Shown here one piece after another: positions 19,218 to 29,477 of a stretch of 64,000 nt of DNA. Under the pieces are notes generated by a model. The model saw only the letters and a program-made list of their open reading frames with translations, was not told where the DNA came from and ran no database searches. The position numbers were made by a program, and so were the translations under genes. Each line of letters starts with the position of its first letter. Positions within the stretch are counted from its first letter, which is position 1. The stretch is taken from NCBI RefSeq assembly GCF_000785435.2, contig NZ_JTDB02000002.1:1158284-1222283 (forward strand), in the 5' to 3' direction. The DNA comes from Paraburkholderia sacchari (GTDB taxonomy: Bacteria > Pseudomonadota > Gammaproteobacteria > Burkholderiales > Burkholderiaceae).

Positions 19218-20150
19218 TCATTGGGCCGCTAACTGCGCGAGGCGGCGCTTCCAGGCCTCGATCGCATCGGCCTGAAAGACTTCGAGCGTTACGGGCGCGG
19301 GGTCGCGCAGTTCGAGCCCGAGGTGGCGCGCGGCGGCCAGCAGCGCCACGAGCGGGCGCTCGGCGTCGAGCGCTTGCGCGCCGGTTTGCTTCGAGAGCTT
19401 TTCGCCTTCCTCGTTGGTGACGACGGGCACGTGCAGATACGCGGGCGTGGGCACGGCGAGGCACCGTTGGAGCCAGATCTGGCGCGCCGTGGAATCGAGC
19501 AGGTCCGCGCCGCGCACGATGTGGGTGATGTTCTGCGCGGCGTCGTCCACCACCACGGCGAGCTGATACGCCCACTGGCCGTCCGCGCGCAGCAGCACGA
19601 AGTCGCCGACTTCGGTCGCCAGATCCTGCTCCTGCGGCCCTTGCCAACGGTCGTCGAAGCGGATCAGCGCGGGATTGACCTCAGCCTCGGGCATGTCGTC
19701 CGGCACGCGCAGACGCCACGCGCGCGCGGGCTTGCCGTGCAGTCCGGCGCGGCAGGTGCCGGGGTAGATCAGCGTGGTGTTGCGCCGGTGCGCGTGCAGT
19801 TGCGAATCGGCGATTTCCTTGCGCGTGCAGCCGCAGGGATACACATGGCCCGCCGCGATCAACCGGTCGAGCGCCGCGCGATAAAGGCCGAAGCGCTGGC
19901 TTTGCCATTGCGGCGGCTCGTCGGCTTGAAAGCCGAAGCGCTCCAGCGTCGCGAGAATGTCCTCGGCGGCGCCGGAGACGGTGCGCGGGCCATCGATGTC
20001 CTCCACGCGCACGAGCCACGCGCCGTCATGCGCGCGCGCGTCGAGCCAGCTCGCGAGCGCCGCGACGAGCGAGCCGAAATGCAGCGGCCCGGTGGGCGAG
20101 GGCGCGAAGCGCCCGCGATACCCCTGATGCGTTCTAGCCGGTACGCTCAC
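19218..20150 (-). CDS. gluQ: glutamyl-Q tRNA(Asp) synthetase
   Basis: Attaches glutamate to queuosine in tRNA-Asp. It is a class I synthetase catalytic core without the anticodon-binding domain; 310 residues matches the family. Seen: [14 protein letters not shown] (HIGH-like), the zinc site [10 protein letters not shown] with a later Cys in PGTCR, and KLSKQTGA in place of KMSKS. No ATG precedes the conserved RGRFAPSP; the GTG at 20150 gives the right length. It lies 17 bp after trhO, so the two tRNA-modification genes likely share a transcript. Confidence 0.93.
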   Translation of the reverse strand: MSVPARTHQGYRGRFAPSPTGPLHFGSLVAALASWLDARAHDGAWLVRVEDIDGPRTVSGAAEDILATLERFGFQADEPPQWQSQRFGLYRAALDRLIAAGHVYPCGCTRKEIADSQLHAHRRNTTLIYPGTCRAGLHGKPARAWRLRVPDDMPEAEVNPALIRFDDRWQGPQEQDLATEVGDFVLLRADGQWAYQLAVVVDDAAQNITHIVRGADLLDSTARQIWLQRCLAVPTPAYLHVPVVTNEEGEKLSKQTGAQALDAERPLVALLAAARHLGLELRDPAPVTLEVFQADAIEAWKRRLAQLAAQ

Positions 20151-20167
20151 GCGCGCATCACGCGATG

Positions 20168-21061
20168 TCACGCAGCCTGGGCCGGCGTGGCGGCCGCCGC
20201 CGCTTTTACACTTTCTTCGCGCTCCGGATGGCACGCCGGGCAGCTCTTGCCCACGACGTAGAGCGGCGATGCCTGCCCGGCGGCCGTAACCACGGCGCGG
20301 CACGCGAAGCATTGCACGGTGTCGGTCGCTTCGAGCTGCGGGTTGAGCGCGGTGCGCTGATCGAACACGAAGCAGTCGCCGTTGTAGTGTGCACCGCCCA
20401 CTTCCTCGAAGTATTTGAGAATGCCGCCTTCGAGCTGATAGACGTGCTCGATCCCCACTTCCTTCATGTGGATCGCGGCCTTTTCGCAGCGGATGCCGCC
20501 CGTGCAGAACGACACCACGGTCTTGCCTTCGAGATCGGCGCGGTTGGCCTCGATCACGCCAGGGAATTCGCTGAACTTGTCGATGCGGTAGTCGAGCGCC
20601 TGGTCGAAGGTGCCGACGTCCACTTCGAACGCATTGCGCGTGTCGAGCATGACGACCGGGCGGCCTTCGTCGTCGAAGCCGCGGTCGAGCCACGTCTTGA
20701 GCACGACCGGCGCGACCGATGGTGCGCGGCCTTCCTCGGGGCGGATCGCGGGCTTCTTCATGGTGATGATCTCGCGCTTCAGACGCACCAGCATGCGGTT
20801 GAAGGGGCGCGTTTCCGAGAGGCTTTCCTTGAACTGCAGGGTCGCGAATTTGCCCTCGAACAGCGGATCGTGGTTGATGTAGTCCATGAAGGCGCGCACG
20901 TTGCCTTCGTCGCCCGCAACGAACAGATTGATGCCTTCCGGCGCGAGCAGGATGGTGCCCCGCAAATCGAGCGACTTGCAGCGTTCGAGCACGAGCGGAC
21001 GCCATTCGGCGGTCTTGTCGAGTGTCGCGAACTGGTAGGCGGAGAGATTGAGAATACGCAT
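20168..21061 (-). CDS. trhO: tRNA uridine 5-hydroxylase, rhodanese family
   Basis: 297-residue TrhO (YceA) family enzyme that makes 5-hydroxyuridine at tRNA position 34. An N-terminal acylphosphatase-like region ([11 protein letters not shown]) is followed by a rhodanese domain with active-site loop [13 protein letters not shown]-terminal zinc-binding segment contains CFACRA and CPACH. ATG 21061 is preferred to a TTG two codons upstream. Divergent from dnaE. Confidence 0.95.
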   Translation of the reverse strand: MRILNLSAYQFATLDKTAEWRPLVLERCKSLDLRGTILLAPEGINLFVAGDEGNVRAFMDYINHDPLFEGKFATLQFKESLSETRPFNRMLVRLKREIITMKKPAIRPEEGRAPSVAPVVLKTWLDRGFDDEGRPVVMLDTRNAFEVDVGTFDQALDYRIDKFSEFPGVIEANRADLEGKTVVSFCTGGIRCEKAAIHMKEVGIEHVYQLEGGILKYFEEVGGAHYNGDCFVFDQRTALNPQLEATDTVQCFACRAVVTAAGQASPLYVVGKSCPACHPEREESVKAAAAATPAQAA

Positions 21062-21269
21062 GGCCAACTTGAAAACCTGAATCTGTTAGACCCGCTGCGT
21101 TGCGGGCGTAATCCGTTATTATCCCTCAACCGCGCGATGCGGCGCCTGCGGCACGACTTGATGTCGCGCAGGGCCTTATCCGGGGCATATCCCTATGGTC
21201 CGGGCCATCTGTCCAGCGCGCCGCCTCGCGCGTGGATGGCGGCAAAAATCGCCGGACCGTAGAGGTACA

Positions 21270-24200
21270 ATGACGCCCATGTCAGATCCCCGCTTCGTCC
21301 ATCTCCGCGTCCACTCCGAATTCTCGATTGCCGACGGCATCGTGCGCCTCGACGACCTCGTCAAGGCGGCGGCCAAGGACGGCCAGGGCGCGCTCGCGCT
21401 CACCGACCTCGGCAACGCATTCGGCCTCGTTCGTTTCTACACGGAAGCCCGTGGCAAAGGGGTCAAACCCATTGCCGGCTGCGATGTCTGGATCATGAAT
21501 CCGGACGACCGCGACAAACCGTCTCGTCTGCTTCTGCTCGTGAAGGACAAGCGCGGTTACCTCAATCTCTGCGAACTGCTGTCCAAGGCGTGGCTCACGA
21601 ATCAATATCGCGGGCGCGCGGAAGTCGACGTCGCGTGGCTCGAAAGCGGGCTCGGCGAGGGGTTGCTCGCGCTCTCGGGCGCGCAGCACGGCGACGTGGG
21701 GCTCGCGCTCGCGGCGGGCAACGTCGAAAGCGCGAAGCGTCACGCGCAGCGCTGGGCGAAGCTGTTCCCGAACGGCTATTACATCGAATTGCAGCGCTGC
21801 GGCCAGCCGGGCGCCGAGCAGTACATCGAGCAGGCCGTGGCGATCGCGGCGGAATTGAAGCTGCCGGTGGTGGCCACGCATCCGATGCAGTTCATGACCG
21901 ACGAGGAATACACGGCGCACGAAGCGCGCGTGTGCATCTCGGAAGGCGACATTCTCGCGAATCCGCGCCGCCAGAAGCGCTTCACGACCGAACAGCGGTT
22001 TCGCACCCAGGACGAAATGGTCGCGCTGTTCGCGGACATTCCGTCGGCCATGGCGAACACCATCGAAATCGCGCGGCGCTGCAATCTCACGCTCGAACTT
22101 GGCAAGCCGAAGCTGCCGCTCTTCCCGACGCCCGACGGCATGTCGCTCGACGACTACCTCGTGCAGCTCTCGAAAGAGGGCCTCGAAAAGCGCCTCGTGC
22201 AGCTTTATCCCGATGAAGCCGAGCGCGAGAACGAACGTGCACGCTACAACGAGCGCCTCGAATTCGAGTGCGGGACCATCATCAAGATGGGCTTCCCGGG
22301 CTACTTCCTGATCGTCGCGGACTTCATCAACTGGGCCAAGAACAACGGCGTGCCGGTGGGGCCGGGCCGGGGCTCGGGCGCGGGCTCGCTGGTCGCGTAC
22401 GCGCTCGGCATTACCGATCTCGACCCGCTGCGCTACAACCTGCTGTTCGAGCGTTTCCTGAATCCGGAACGCGTCTCGATGCCCGACTTCGACATCGACT
22501 TCTGCCAGCACGGGCGCGACCGCGTGATTCAGTACGTGAAGGAGAAGTACGGCGCGGATGCGGTTTCGCAGATCGCCACCTTCGGCACCATGGCGGCGAA
22601 GGCCGCGGTACGCGACATCGGCCGCGTGCTCGACCTCGGCTACAACTTCACGGACGGCGTGGCCAAGCTCATTCCGTTCAAGCCGGGCAAGCACGTCACC
22701 ATCGCCGATGCGATGAAGGAAGAGCCGCTGCTGCAAGAGCGCTACGACAACGAAGACGAAGTGCATCAGCTGCTCGACCTCGCGCAGCTCGTGGAAGGTC
22801 TCACGCGTAACGTGGGCATGCACGCGGGCGGCGTGCTGATCGCGCCCGGCAAGCTCACCGACTTCTGCCCGCTCTACACCCAGGGCGACGAAAGCGGCGT
22901 CGTGAGCCAATACGACAAGGACGACGTGGAAGCCGTCGGGCTCGTGAAGTTCGACTTTCTGGGCCTGACCACGCTCACGATTCTCGATTGGGCCGAGCGC
23001 TATATCCGCATGCTCGATCCTTCGAAGCAGGACTGGTCGCTCGCCCAGGTGCCGCTCGATGACGCGGCGTCGTTCCAGATTCTCAAGAAAGCGAATACGG
23101 TCGCCGTGTTCCAGCTGGAAAGCCGCGGCATGCAGGGCATGTTGAAGGACGCCCAGCCTGACCGCTTCGAGGACATCATCGCGCTGGTGGCCTTGTATCG
23201 TCCGGGCCCGATGGACCTGATCCCGAGCTTCTGCGCGCGCAAGCACGGCCGCGAAGTGGTGGAGTATCCCGATCCGCGCGTCGAACCTGTTCTGAAAGAG
23301 ACCTACGGCATCATGGTCTATCAGGAGCAGGTGATGCAGATGGCGCAGATCATCGGCGGCTACTCGCTCGGCGGCGCAGACCTTTTGCGCCGCGCGATGG
23401 GCAAGAAGAAGCCCGAGGAAATGGCCAAGCACCGCGAGATTTTCGCGGAAGGCGCGGCGAAGAACGGTCTCACGCGCGAGAAGGCGGACGAAACCTTCGA
23501 CTTGATGGAGAAGTTCGCGGGCTACGGCTTCAACAAGTCGCACGCGGCCGCGTATGCACTGCTCGCTTACCACACTGCGTGGCTCAAGGCGCACCATCCG
23601 GCCGAATTCATGGCGGCCAACATGTCGCTCGCCATGGACGACACCGACAAGGTGAAGATCCTCTTCGAGGACTGCGCCACCAACGGGTTGAAGGTGCTGC
23701 CGCCGGACGTGAACGCGTCGGCGTATCGCTTCGAGCCGGTGGCCGATGCTCATGTGGCCGAAGGCAAGCGTTCGCGCACGATCCGTTATGGCCTCGGCGC
23801 GATCAAGGGCAGCGGCCAGAACGCCATCGAAGAAGTCCTGCGCGCGCGCAAAGAAGGCGGGTTGTTCAAGGACCTGTTCGACTTCTGCGAGCGCATCGAC
23901 CGCCGCCTCGTGAATCGCCGCACGATCGAGGCGATGATCCGCGCGGGCGCGTTCGATTCGATCCACGCGAATCGCGCGCAATTGCTGGCCTCCGTGCCGA
24001 TGGCGATGGAGGCCGCCGACCAGGCGAGCGCCAACGCCATGCAGGCCGGCCTCTTCGACATGGGCGACGCGCCGCTGGCCGCGCACGAACTCGTCGACGA
24101 ACCCGCCTGGGGCGACAAGCGCAGGCTCCAGGAAGAGAAGGGCGCACTCGGCTTTTATCTGTCGGGCCACCTGTTCGATGCCTACAAGGACGAAGTGCGC

Positions 24201-24848
24201 CGCTTCGTGCGCCAGAAGATCGGCGATCTCAAGGAAGGGCGCGACAAGCTCGTCGCGGGCGTGATCGCCTCGCTGCGCACGCAGATGACCCAGCGCGGCA
24301 AGATGCTGATCGCGCTGCTCGACGACGGCACGGGCCAGTGCGAAGTGACGGTATTCAACGAGCAATACGAGGCGCACAAGGCGCTCTTCAAGGAAGACGA
24401 GCTGCTGGTCGTGCAGGGCGGCGCGCGCAACGACGCGTTCACGGGCGGCATCCGCTTCACGGTGGACACCGTGATGGATCTTGAGCGCGCCCGCAGCCGC
24501 TACGCGCAGGCCGTGAAGGTGCAGATGAACGGAAACGCCAACGCGCTCGCGCTGCGCTCGGTGCTCGAAGCGCATCGCGCGAAGCCCGACGATTCGCTGC
24601 CCGCGCCGGCGGTGGAAACGCGCGGACGTGGCGGGCGCGATGGGGGTGGCGGTGGAGGCTACGGCCGGGGCCGCGAGCGCGAGCAGGTGGCCATTCCGAA
24701 CGGCCTCGCGGTGCAGATCGTCTATAGCAACGAACGCGCGCAAGGCGAAGTGCGGCTGGGCGACGCCTGGCGCGTGAAACCCACCGACGAACTCATTGCC
24801 GCGCTGCGCGGCGAGTTCGCGGGCAGTTCCATCGAAATCGTCTACTGA
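21270..24848 (+). CDS. dnaE: DNA polymerase III subunit alpha
   Basis: Replicative polymerase, 1192 residues. An N-terminal PHP domain (HLRVHSEFSIADG) is followed by the C-family palm with GPGRGSGAGSLVAY and PDFDIDFCQ, whose acidic residues bind the catalytic metals. Then come a thumb/fingers region with RRAMGKKKPEEM, an OB fold (GVIASLRTQ) and a C-terminal tail with an unusual Gly/Arg-rich linker around residues 1140-1160 (RGRGGRDGGGGGG). ATG at 21270 or 21279 are both possible; AGAGGT precedes them. Confidence 0.97.
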   Translation: MTPMSDPRFVHLRVHSEFSIADGIVRLDDLVKAAAKDGQGALALTDLGNAFGLVRFYTEARGKGVKPIAGCDVWIMNPDDRDKPSRLLLLVKDKRGYLNLCELLSKAWLTNQYRGRAEVDVAWLESGLGEGLLALSGAQHGDVGLALAAGNVESAKRHAQRWAKLFPNGYYIELQRCGQPGAEQYIEQAVAIAAELKLPVVATHPMQFMTDEEYTAHEARVCISEGDILANPRRQKRFTTEQRFRTQDEMVALFADIPSAMANTIEIARRCNLTLELGKPKLPLFPTPDGMSLDDYLVQLSKEGLEKRLVQLYPDEAERENERARYNERLEFECGTIIKMGFPGYFLIVADFINWAKNNGVPVGPGRGSGAGSLVAYALGITDLDPLRYNLLFERFLNPERVSMPDFDIDFCQHGRDRVIQYVKEKYGADAVSQIATFGTMAAKAAVRDIGRVLDLGYNFTDGVAKLIPFKPGKHVTIADAMKEEPLLQERYDNEDEVHQLLDLAQLVEGLTRNVGMHAGGVLIAPGKLTDFCPLYTQGDESGVVSQYDKDDVEAVGLVKFDFLGLTTLTILDWAERYIRMLDPSKQDWSLAQVPLDDAASFQILKKANTVAVFQLESRGMQGMLKDAQPDRFEDIIALVALYRPGPMDLIPSFCARKHGREVVEYPDPRVEPVLKETYGIMVYQEQVMQMAQIIGGYSLGGADLLRRAMGKKKPEEMAKHREIFAEGAAKNGLTREKADETFDLMEKFAGYGFNKSHAAAYALLAYHTAWLKAHHPAEFMAANMSLAMDDTDKVKILFEDCATNGLKVLPPDVNASAYRFEPVADAHVAEGKRSRTIRYGLGAIKGSGQNAIEEVLRARKEGGLFKDLFDFCERIDRRLVNRRTIEAMIRAGAFDSIHANRAQLLASVPMAMEAADQASANAMQAGLFDMGDAPLAAHELVDEPAWGDKRRLQEEKGALGFYLSGHLFDAYKDEVRRFVRQKIGDLKEGRDKLVAGVIASLRTQMTQRGKMLIALLDDGTGQCEVTVFNEQYEAHKALFKEDELLVVQGGARNDAFTGGIRFTVDTVMDLERARSRYAQAVKVQMNGNANALALRSVLEAHRAKPDDSLPAPAVETRGRGGRDGGGGGGYGRGREREQVAIPNGLAVQIVYSNERAQGEVRLGDAWRVKPTDELIAALRGEFAGSSIEIVY

Positions 24849-24862
24849 CGATGTCTTTCCTG

Positions 24863-24887
24863 GCGAGCGGCAATGGCTGCCGCTCGC
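24863..24887. terminator. hairpin terminator between dnaE and glycosyltransferase gene
   Basis: A 10-bp perfect stem (24863-24872 with 24878-24887) and 5-base loop, placed between convergent genes. It lacks a strong T tract. Confidence 0.55.
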
Positions 24888-24909
24888 GCTGCCTGTCCTT
24901 CCCCGGGAT

Positions 24910-25722
24910 TCAGCGTTTCTTCGCGACCTTGCCGTCGCGCGTGAGCAGCGCGAGCTTGACGTAGCGGTAGTACGTGGTCTCGGCGTTGTTGATCGCGAGC
25001 ATCAGCCCCTCGGCACCGTCCAGAAAGCCCGCGCGTAGCACCCAGGTGCGAAAGAACGCCCAGAAGCCCTTGCCGAGCGCCTTGGCGAGCGACGAGCGCT
25101 TGCCGGCTTCGGCCATCGTGAGCGCGCCTTCGGTCGAGTAGACATTGGTCTTGTCCAGCGCCTCGTGCAGGTCTGGCATCGAAATATGGATGAACGGACC
25201 ATCGAAGCGGCCGGTCGTGCCGTCGATTTCGAGGTGCGTATGTGTGCGCACGTCAGTGAAGCGCGCGCTGCCGCGCCTGAACAGGCGCACGATGCGGTCG
25301 GGCCACCAGCCCGAATGCTTCATGAAGCGCCCGCAGAAGCTCGAGCGGCGCGGCGTGCTGAAGGCGGCGTGCGTCGAGCCTTGTGCTAGCAGGGTTGCGA
25401 TTTCGGTGCGCAGCTCGGGGCTCAGGCGCTCGTCGGCGTCGAGGCAGATCACCCAGTCGCCGCGCGCTTCGGCCAGCGCCCGGTTTTTCTGCGGGCCGTC
25501 GCCGGGCCAGTCGGTCTCGAACACGCGCGCGCCTAGCTCGCGGCAGATGTCGGGCGTGCCGTCGGTGCTGCCGGAGTCGAATACGATGGTTTCCATCGCG
25601 AGCCCGCGCACCGATTCGAGGCAGTCGCGAATGTCGTGCGCCTCGTTCATCGCCACCACGATGACCGAAAGGGTGGCATGCGATGAGCCGCTCGGGCGGG
25701 TCGGAGAAAATCCGTCGGACAT
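24910..25722 (-). CDS. GT2 glycosyltransferase, WaaE/KdtX-like
   Basis: 270-residue family 2 glycosyltransferase, probably adding a sugar to the lipopolysaccharide inner core. The GT-A fold is visible: TLSVIVVAMNEAHDI, then FDSGSTDGT (nucleotide-sugar contact), CLDADERLSPEL (DxD metal site) and GWWPDRIVRLFRR. The C-terminus has aromatic/basic segments (KGFWAFFRTWVLR) suited to membrane contact. That arrangement is typical of WaaE beta-1,4-glucosyltransferases. It is divergent from msbA, which fits LPS assembly. Confidence 0.85.
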   Translation of the reverse strand: MSDGFSPTRPSGSSHATLSVIVVAMNEAHDIRDCLESVRGLAMETIVFDSGSTDGTPDICRELGARVFETDWPGDGPQKNRALAEARGDWVICLDADERLSPELRTEIATLLAQGSTHAAFSTPRRSSFCGRFMKHSGWWPDRIVRLFRRGSARFTDVRTHTHLEIDGTTGRFDGPFIHISMPDLHEALDKTNVYSTEGALTMAEAGKRSSLAKALGKGFWAFFRTWVLRAGFLDGAEGLMLAINNAETTYYRYVKLALLTRDGKVAKKR

Positions 25723-26073
25723 GAAGAGGACGCCTGTTCTGGAGAAGTGTCGGAAGCGGTGGACCGCGCCGGGCCCGCTGGAGGCCAGCCGGGCGCGGCG
25801 CGGAGGTGCGTATTCTAGACGATGCCGGACGATGTGCCGGGGTGGGCGGGGCGTTGGCGGGCGAACATTAAGGGCTGGATCGCTGTTGTTGCATTCCCGG
25901 CGGATCGCACGGCGTGCTGCGTCAAGCGTATACAATGCGTACCGCGCCGCCGGACCATCTGTCAGACGATCTGCTTTGAACCGGCCGGCGGCGGGGCTAG
26001 CGGCCCCGTCACGCATGCAGTCCCGCCGGCATTTCCACCTGCATTTCCAGTACACGCTTTTCCAGAGGATTCC
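25723..26073. other. intergenic region between divergent glycosyltransferase and msbA genes
   Basis: About 350 bases. TATACAAT at 25929-25936 is a rightward -10 candidate for msbA, with no recognisable -35. The msbA frame is open through much of this stretch, but the sequence there is not MsbA-like. No separate gene is supported. Confidence 0.4.
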
Positions 26074-27867
26074 TTGAGCGAGACCTCCCCACAATCCACT
26101 CTCAGCAAGCCGATCGGCTCTGGCACGAAGTCGACTGCCTCGTCGGTCGGCCGGCGTCTCTGGCCGTACATCAAGCCGCTCTTCTGGGTGGCGGTCGCCG
26201 CTATCGTCACGCTGGCGATCGTGGCCGCGACCGAGGCCGGCATTCCGGCGCTTCTCAAGCCGCTGCTAGATCACGGCTTCGGCACCAAGGGCAGCACGAG
26301 CGCCAAATGGATCGTGCCCGCCGCCGTGATCGGCCTCGCGCTCGTGCGCGGCCTCGCGCAATACGCGTCCGGCTATCTGCTCCAGTACATGACCAACAAA
26401 ATCTTGCTGGAACTGCGCCTGAAGATGTTCGAGCGCATGATCCATGCGAGCGTCGGATTCTTCCAGCGCGAGACGGCCAGTACTGTCATCAACGCGATCG
26501 TATTCGAGGTCAACCAGATTCTGGGCGTGCTGCTGAGTGTGCTGGTCACGACCGTGCGCGACTCGCTTACTGTTGTCTTCCTGCTGGGCTATCTGTTCAT
26601 TCTGAACTGGCGTCTCACGCTGATCGTGGCCGTGCTGCTGCCGGCCATCGGCTGGCTCGTCAGCAAGATCAACCGGCGCCTGCGCCGCCTGAATCGCGAG
26701 CACCAGGCGCTCACGAACGAGCTGTCGTACATCGTCGAAGAGACGGTGGGCGGCTACAAGGTCGTCAAGGTTCACAACGGCGAGCAGTACGAAATGGACC
26801 GCTTCGGCGAAATGAGCAAGCGCCTGCTCGGCTATCAGATGCGCATGACGATCTCTGGCGGCCTCGCCCAGCCGCTCACGCAGTTTCTCGCCTCGATCGC
26901 GCTCGCGGTCGTCATCACGATCGCCGTGGTGCAGGCCTCGCACGACCAGACCACCGTGGGCGGTTTCGTTGCGTTCGTGACCTCGATGCTGCTCGTGATC
27001 TCGCCGCTCAAGCATCTGATCGACGTGAACCAGCCCTTGCAGCGCGGCATGACGGCCGCCGAGCTGATCTTCGGCCTCATCGATGAGCCGGTCGAGCCGG
27101 CGGGCGGCGGCAAGCCGCTCGAGCGCGCTCGCGGCGAGATCGAATTGCGCAACGTGTCGTTCTCCTATGGGCCCGGTGGGCGCTCGATCCTCGAGAACGT
27201 GACGTTCAGCGCGGCGCCGGGCGAGATGATCGCGCTGGCGGGCCCGTCGGGCAGCGGCAAGACCACGCTCGTGAACCTGCTGCCGCGCTTTTTCGATCCG
27301 AGCGGCGGCGAGGTTCTCGTCGATGGCGTGCCGTTGCCCGAGTACGACATTCACGCGCTGCGCAGCCAGATCGCGATGGTGAGCCAGGACGTGACGCTCT
27401 TCAACGACACGGTCGCGAACAACGTGGCCTACGGCGAGAAAGCCGACCTCGCGCGCGTGGAAGAAGCGCTGCGCGCGGCCAACCTCTGGGACACGATTGC
27501 GGCGCTGCCCGAAGGCATCGAAACGCGGGTTGGCGACAACGGCATGAAGCTCTCGGGCGGGCAGCGCCAGCGCCTTGCGATCGCGCGCGCGATCTACAAG
27601 GATGCGCCGATCCTGATTCTCGACGAAGCGACTTCGGCGCTCGATTCGGAGTCGGAGCGCCATGTGCAGGCGGCGCTCGAAACGCTGATGAAGGGCCGCA
27701 CGACGCTCGTGATCGCGCACCGGCTCTCGACCATCGAACGCGCGGACCGCATTCTGGTGATGGAGGCGGGCCGCATTGTCGAGCGCGGCTCGCATCAGCA
27801 GCTGCTCGAACAGCGGGGGCTGTACGCGCACCTGCACAAGATCCAGTTCCAGCAGAACGCCGCGTAA
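26074..27867 (+). CDS. msbA: lipid A/LPS flippase, ABC half-transporter MsbA
   Basis: 597-residue half transporter that flips lipid A-core across the inner membrane. About six membrane helices (residues ~25-320) precede an ATPase domain with Walker [10 protein letters not shown], signature LSGGQRQR, Walker [13 protein letters not shown] and H-loop IAHRLSTIE. The start is a TTG at 26074: AGAGGA sits five bases upstream and the protein then has normal length. The frame is open further upstream to 25822, but those 84 residues are Pro/Cys-rich and not MsbA-like. Confidence 0.95.
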   Translation: MSETSPQSTLSKPIGSGTKSTASSVGRRLWPYIKPLFWVAVAAIVTLAIVAATEAGIPALLKPLLDHGFGTKGSTSAKWIVPAAVIGLALVRGLAQYASGYLLQYMTNKILLELRLKMFERMIHASVGFFQRETASTVINAIVFEVNQILGVLLSVLVTTVRDSLTVVFLLGYLFILNWRLTLIVAVLLPAIGWLVSKINRRLRRLNREHQALTNELSYIVEETVGGYKVVKVHNGEQYEMDRFGEMSKRLLGYQMRMTISGGLAQPLTQFLASIALAVVITIAVVQASHDQTTVGGFVAFVTSMLLVISPLKHLIDVNQPLQRGMTAAELIFGLIDEPVEPAGGGKPLERARGEIELRNVSFSYGPGGRSILENVTFSAAPGEMIALAGPSGSGKTTLVNLLPRFFDPSGGEVLVDGVPLPEYDIHALRSQIAMVSQDVTLFNDTVANNVAYGEKADLARVEEALRAANLWDTIAALPEGIETRVGDNGMKLSGGQRQRLAIARAIYKDAPILILDEATSALDSESERHVQAALETLMKGRTTLVIAHRLSTIERADRILVMEAGRIVERGSHQQLLEQRGLYAHLHKIQFQQNAA

Positions 27868-27888
27868 GCGTTGGCAAGCGCGGGAGAG

Positions 27889-27910
27889 AGGCGCCCGATG
27901 CCGGGCGCCT
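27889..27910. terminator. hairpin between msbA and O-antigen ligase gene
   Basis: A 9-bp perfect stem (27889-27897 with 27902-27910) and 4-base loop between convergent stops. No T tract. Confidence 0.5.
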
Positions 27911-27916
27911 GGTTGG

Positions 27917-29191
27917 CTAGCGGACGGTGGCGCCGCCTTCGAGTTCGCGCTTGCGCGACACGACGATCGCCATGAAAACGGTGGTGAGCAGGGAGATCAG
28001 GACAACGACCTGAATCGGCACCAGCACGTCGATGGTGAGTCCGAAGAGGATCGTGCTGAACGACACCGCCAGGCCGCTGCAGCCGGCGGTGCGGATGACC
28101 GAATCGGCGGCGCGGCACGCGCGCCAGAAATAGACCGACGTGCCGAAGTAAAGCAGCAGCAGGGCCGCCGCGCCCATCGCGCCCATTTCGGCGATGGCTG
28201 AGAAGAAGTCGCTGTGCGCGCGCTCGTTGACGATCTGCTGGCTCGCCTCGCCGTGCTGGGCGAGATCGCCGAGCGCCTGTTCGAGGCGGCCCTTGCCCAC
28301 GCCATAGACCGGATGGCGCTCGAACAACATGATCGAGGCGTTCCAGAGTTGCAGGCGCAGGCCCACCGAGGTGTCCTTGTTGCCGCGCTGCATGAGGGCG
28401 AAGTCGCTGCCGGCGTCGGCTATGCGGTGGCGGATGCCATTGGTCGAGAACAGCGCGCCAGTGGCGGCGGCGAGCAGCACCAGGGTCACGACGACACGCT
28501 TCCAGTGCGAAAACCATCCGTATTGCACGCCGAGCAGGAGCGCGAACACGGGTACCGCGATCCAGCCGCCGCGCGTTCCCGAAAGATAGGAGACGAAGCC
28601 GCCCGCGACGAGCGCGGCGAGCTTGACGACGAGCGCGAGCGGGCGCGCCTTGCGGTCCCAGCCGAAGGTGAACACTGAGAGGAAAGCGAACAGCAGGGCG
28701 GTGTCGCCGAACGGAATCGCGTTGGTGTAGTAGTTCGAGAGGCGCTCGGTGTCGTTCCAGCCGCCTGCGGGGCGGTCGATGAAAACCCAGGCGTTCGCCG
28801 CGAGCGCGCCCAGCGCGCAGCCCCAGCCGATGACCGTGAGGTGGCGCGAAGGCAGGCGGCTCAGCAGCAGAAAGATCGGCAGCGCGAGTGCGAAGCGCGA
28901 AAGCGCATCGAACTGGTGCGGCGCCCAGTAGCCGAGCAGCGGCTGCTGGAGCGCGACCACGGCTACCGGCGCGAGCATCGCGGCGGTGTACCAGCGGTAT
29001 TCGCGCCAGGGGGCGAAGTAGCTGCGGTCGTGCCGATTGACGTACGCGCCATGAAGCGCGAACGCGAGCAGCAGGAAAAAGCAGTAGCCCGTACCACCGC
29101 GCCAGACCAGATTCGTGGCGGGTCCAACCACGAGCAGCAGGGTAACGATTGGAGCCAGGCGGCGTAGATAGGTCGTCGTATCGTGATTCAT
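27917..29191 (-). CDS. O-antigen ligase (WaaL family)
   Basis: 424-residue polytopic inner-membrane protein with about 11-12 hydrophobic segments, of the Wzy_C/WaaL superfamily. It should transfer O-antigen from undecaprenyl diphosphate to lipid A-core at the periplasmic face. The large periplasmic loop holds ERHPVYGVGKG and ERAHSDFFS (catalytic-type His), and an upstream loop has SGTRGGWIA (conserved Arg). A Wzy-type polymerase is the alternative, but the neighbouring msbA and core glycosyltransferases favour ligase. Confidence 0.83.
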   Translation of the reverse strand: MNHDTTTYLRRLAPIVTLLLVVGPATNLVWRGGTGYCFFLLLAFALHGAYVNRHDRSYFAPWREYRWYTAAMLAPVAVVALQQPLLGYWAPHQFDALSRFALALPIFLLLSRLPSRHLTVIGWGCALGALAANAWVFIDRPAGGWNDTERLSNYYTNAIPFGDTALLFAFLSVFTFGWDRKARPLALVVKLAALVAGGFVSYLSGTRGGWIAVPVFALLLGVQYGWFSHWKRVVVTLVLLAAATGALFSTNGIRHRIADAGSDFALMQRGNKDTSVGLRLQLWNASIMLFERHPVYGVGKGRLEQALGDLAQHGEASQQIVNERAHSDFFSAIAEMGAMGAAALLLLYFGTSVYFWRACRAADSVIRTAGCSGLAVSFSTILFGLTIDVLVPIQVVVLISLLTTVFMAIVVSRKRELEGGATVR

Positions 29192-29422
29192 GTCGGCCGG
29201 CGCAAATCGGATGGGCAGTCAGGTGTCGTGCCGGCGGAGCCGGACACGCACGCTTGCCCATAAACCGGTCGATTATACCGGAGCGAATTTTGGGTATGCG
29301 CGATGCTCTGACAGACATGCGGTCCGCCGTATGGGAATCTTCCTGGATTGGATGAAGTATCGCCTGGTCCGCGTCGGCTCGCGGCAGCATGGGCACTGCG
29401 GCATTGTGTGGAACTGGCGCTT

Positions 29423-29428
29423 TATAAT
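29423..29428 (+). promoter_or_regulatory. consensus -10 box upstream of GT4 gene
   Basis: Perfect TATAAT about 50 bases before the glycosyltransferase start. No good -35 lies 16-18 bases upstream (TTGTGT at 29404 is only 13 away), so it may need an activator. Confidence 0.45.
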
Positions 29429-29477
29429 CGGCCCACGCGAGCACTGCGCACAAAATAATTCACATCTCGGACGGGTC

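Noticed and set aside
21282..24743. A 1153-codon open frame on the minus strand opposite dnaE
   Set aside because: It is rich in Arg, His and Ala with no domain pattern and mirrors the codon bias of dnaE. Long antisense frames are expected at this GC content.
25822..26073. An 84-residue N-terminal extension of MsbA
   Set aside because: Its composition is unlike MsbA and it overlaps the divergent promoter region; the TTG at 26074 with AGAGGA gives the normal protein length.
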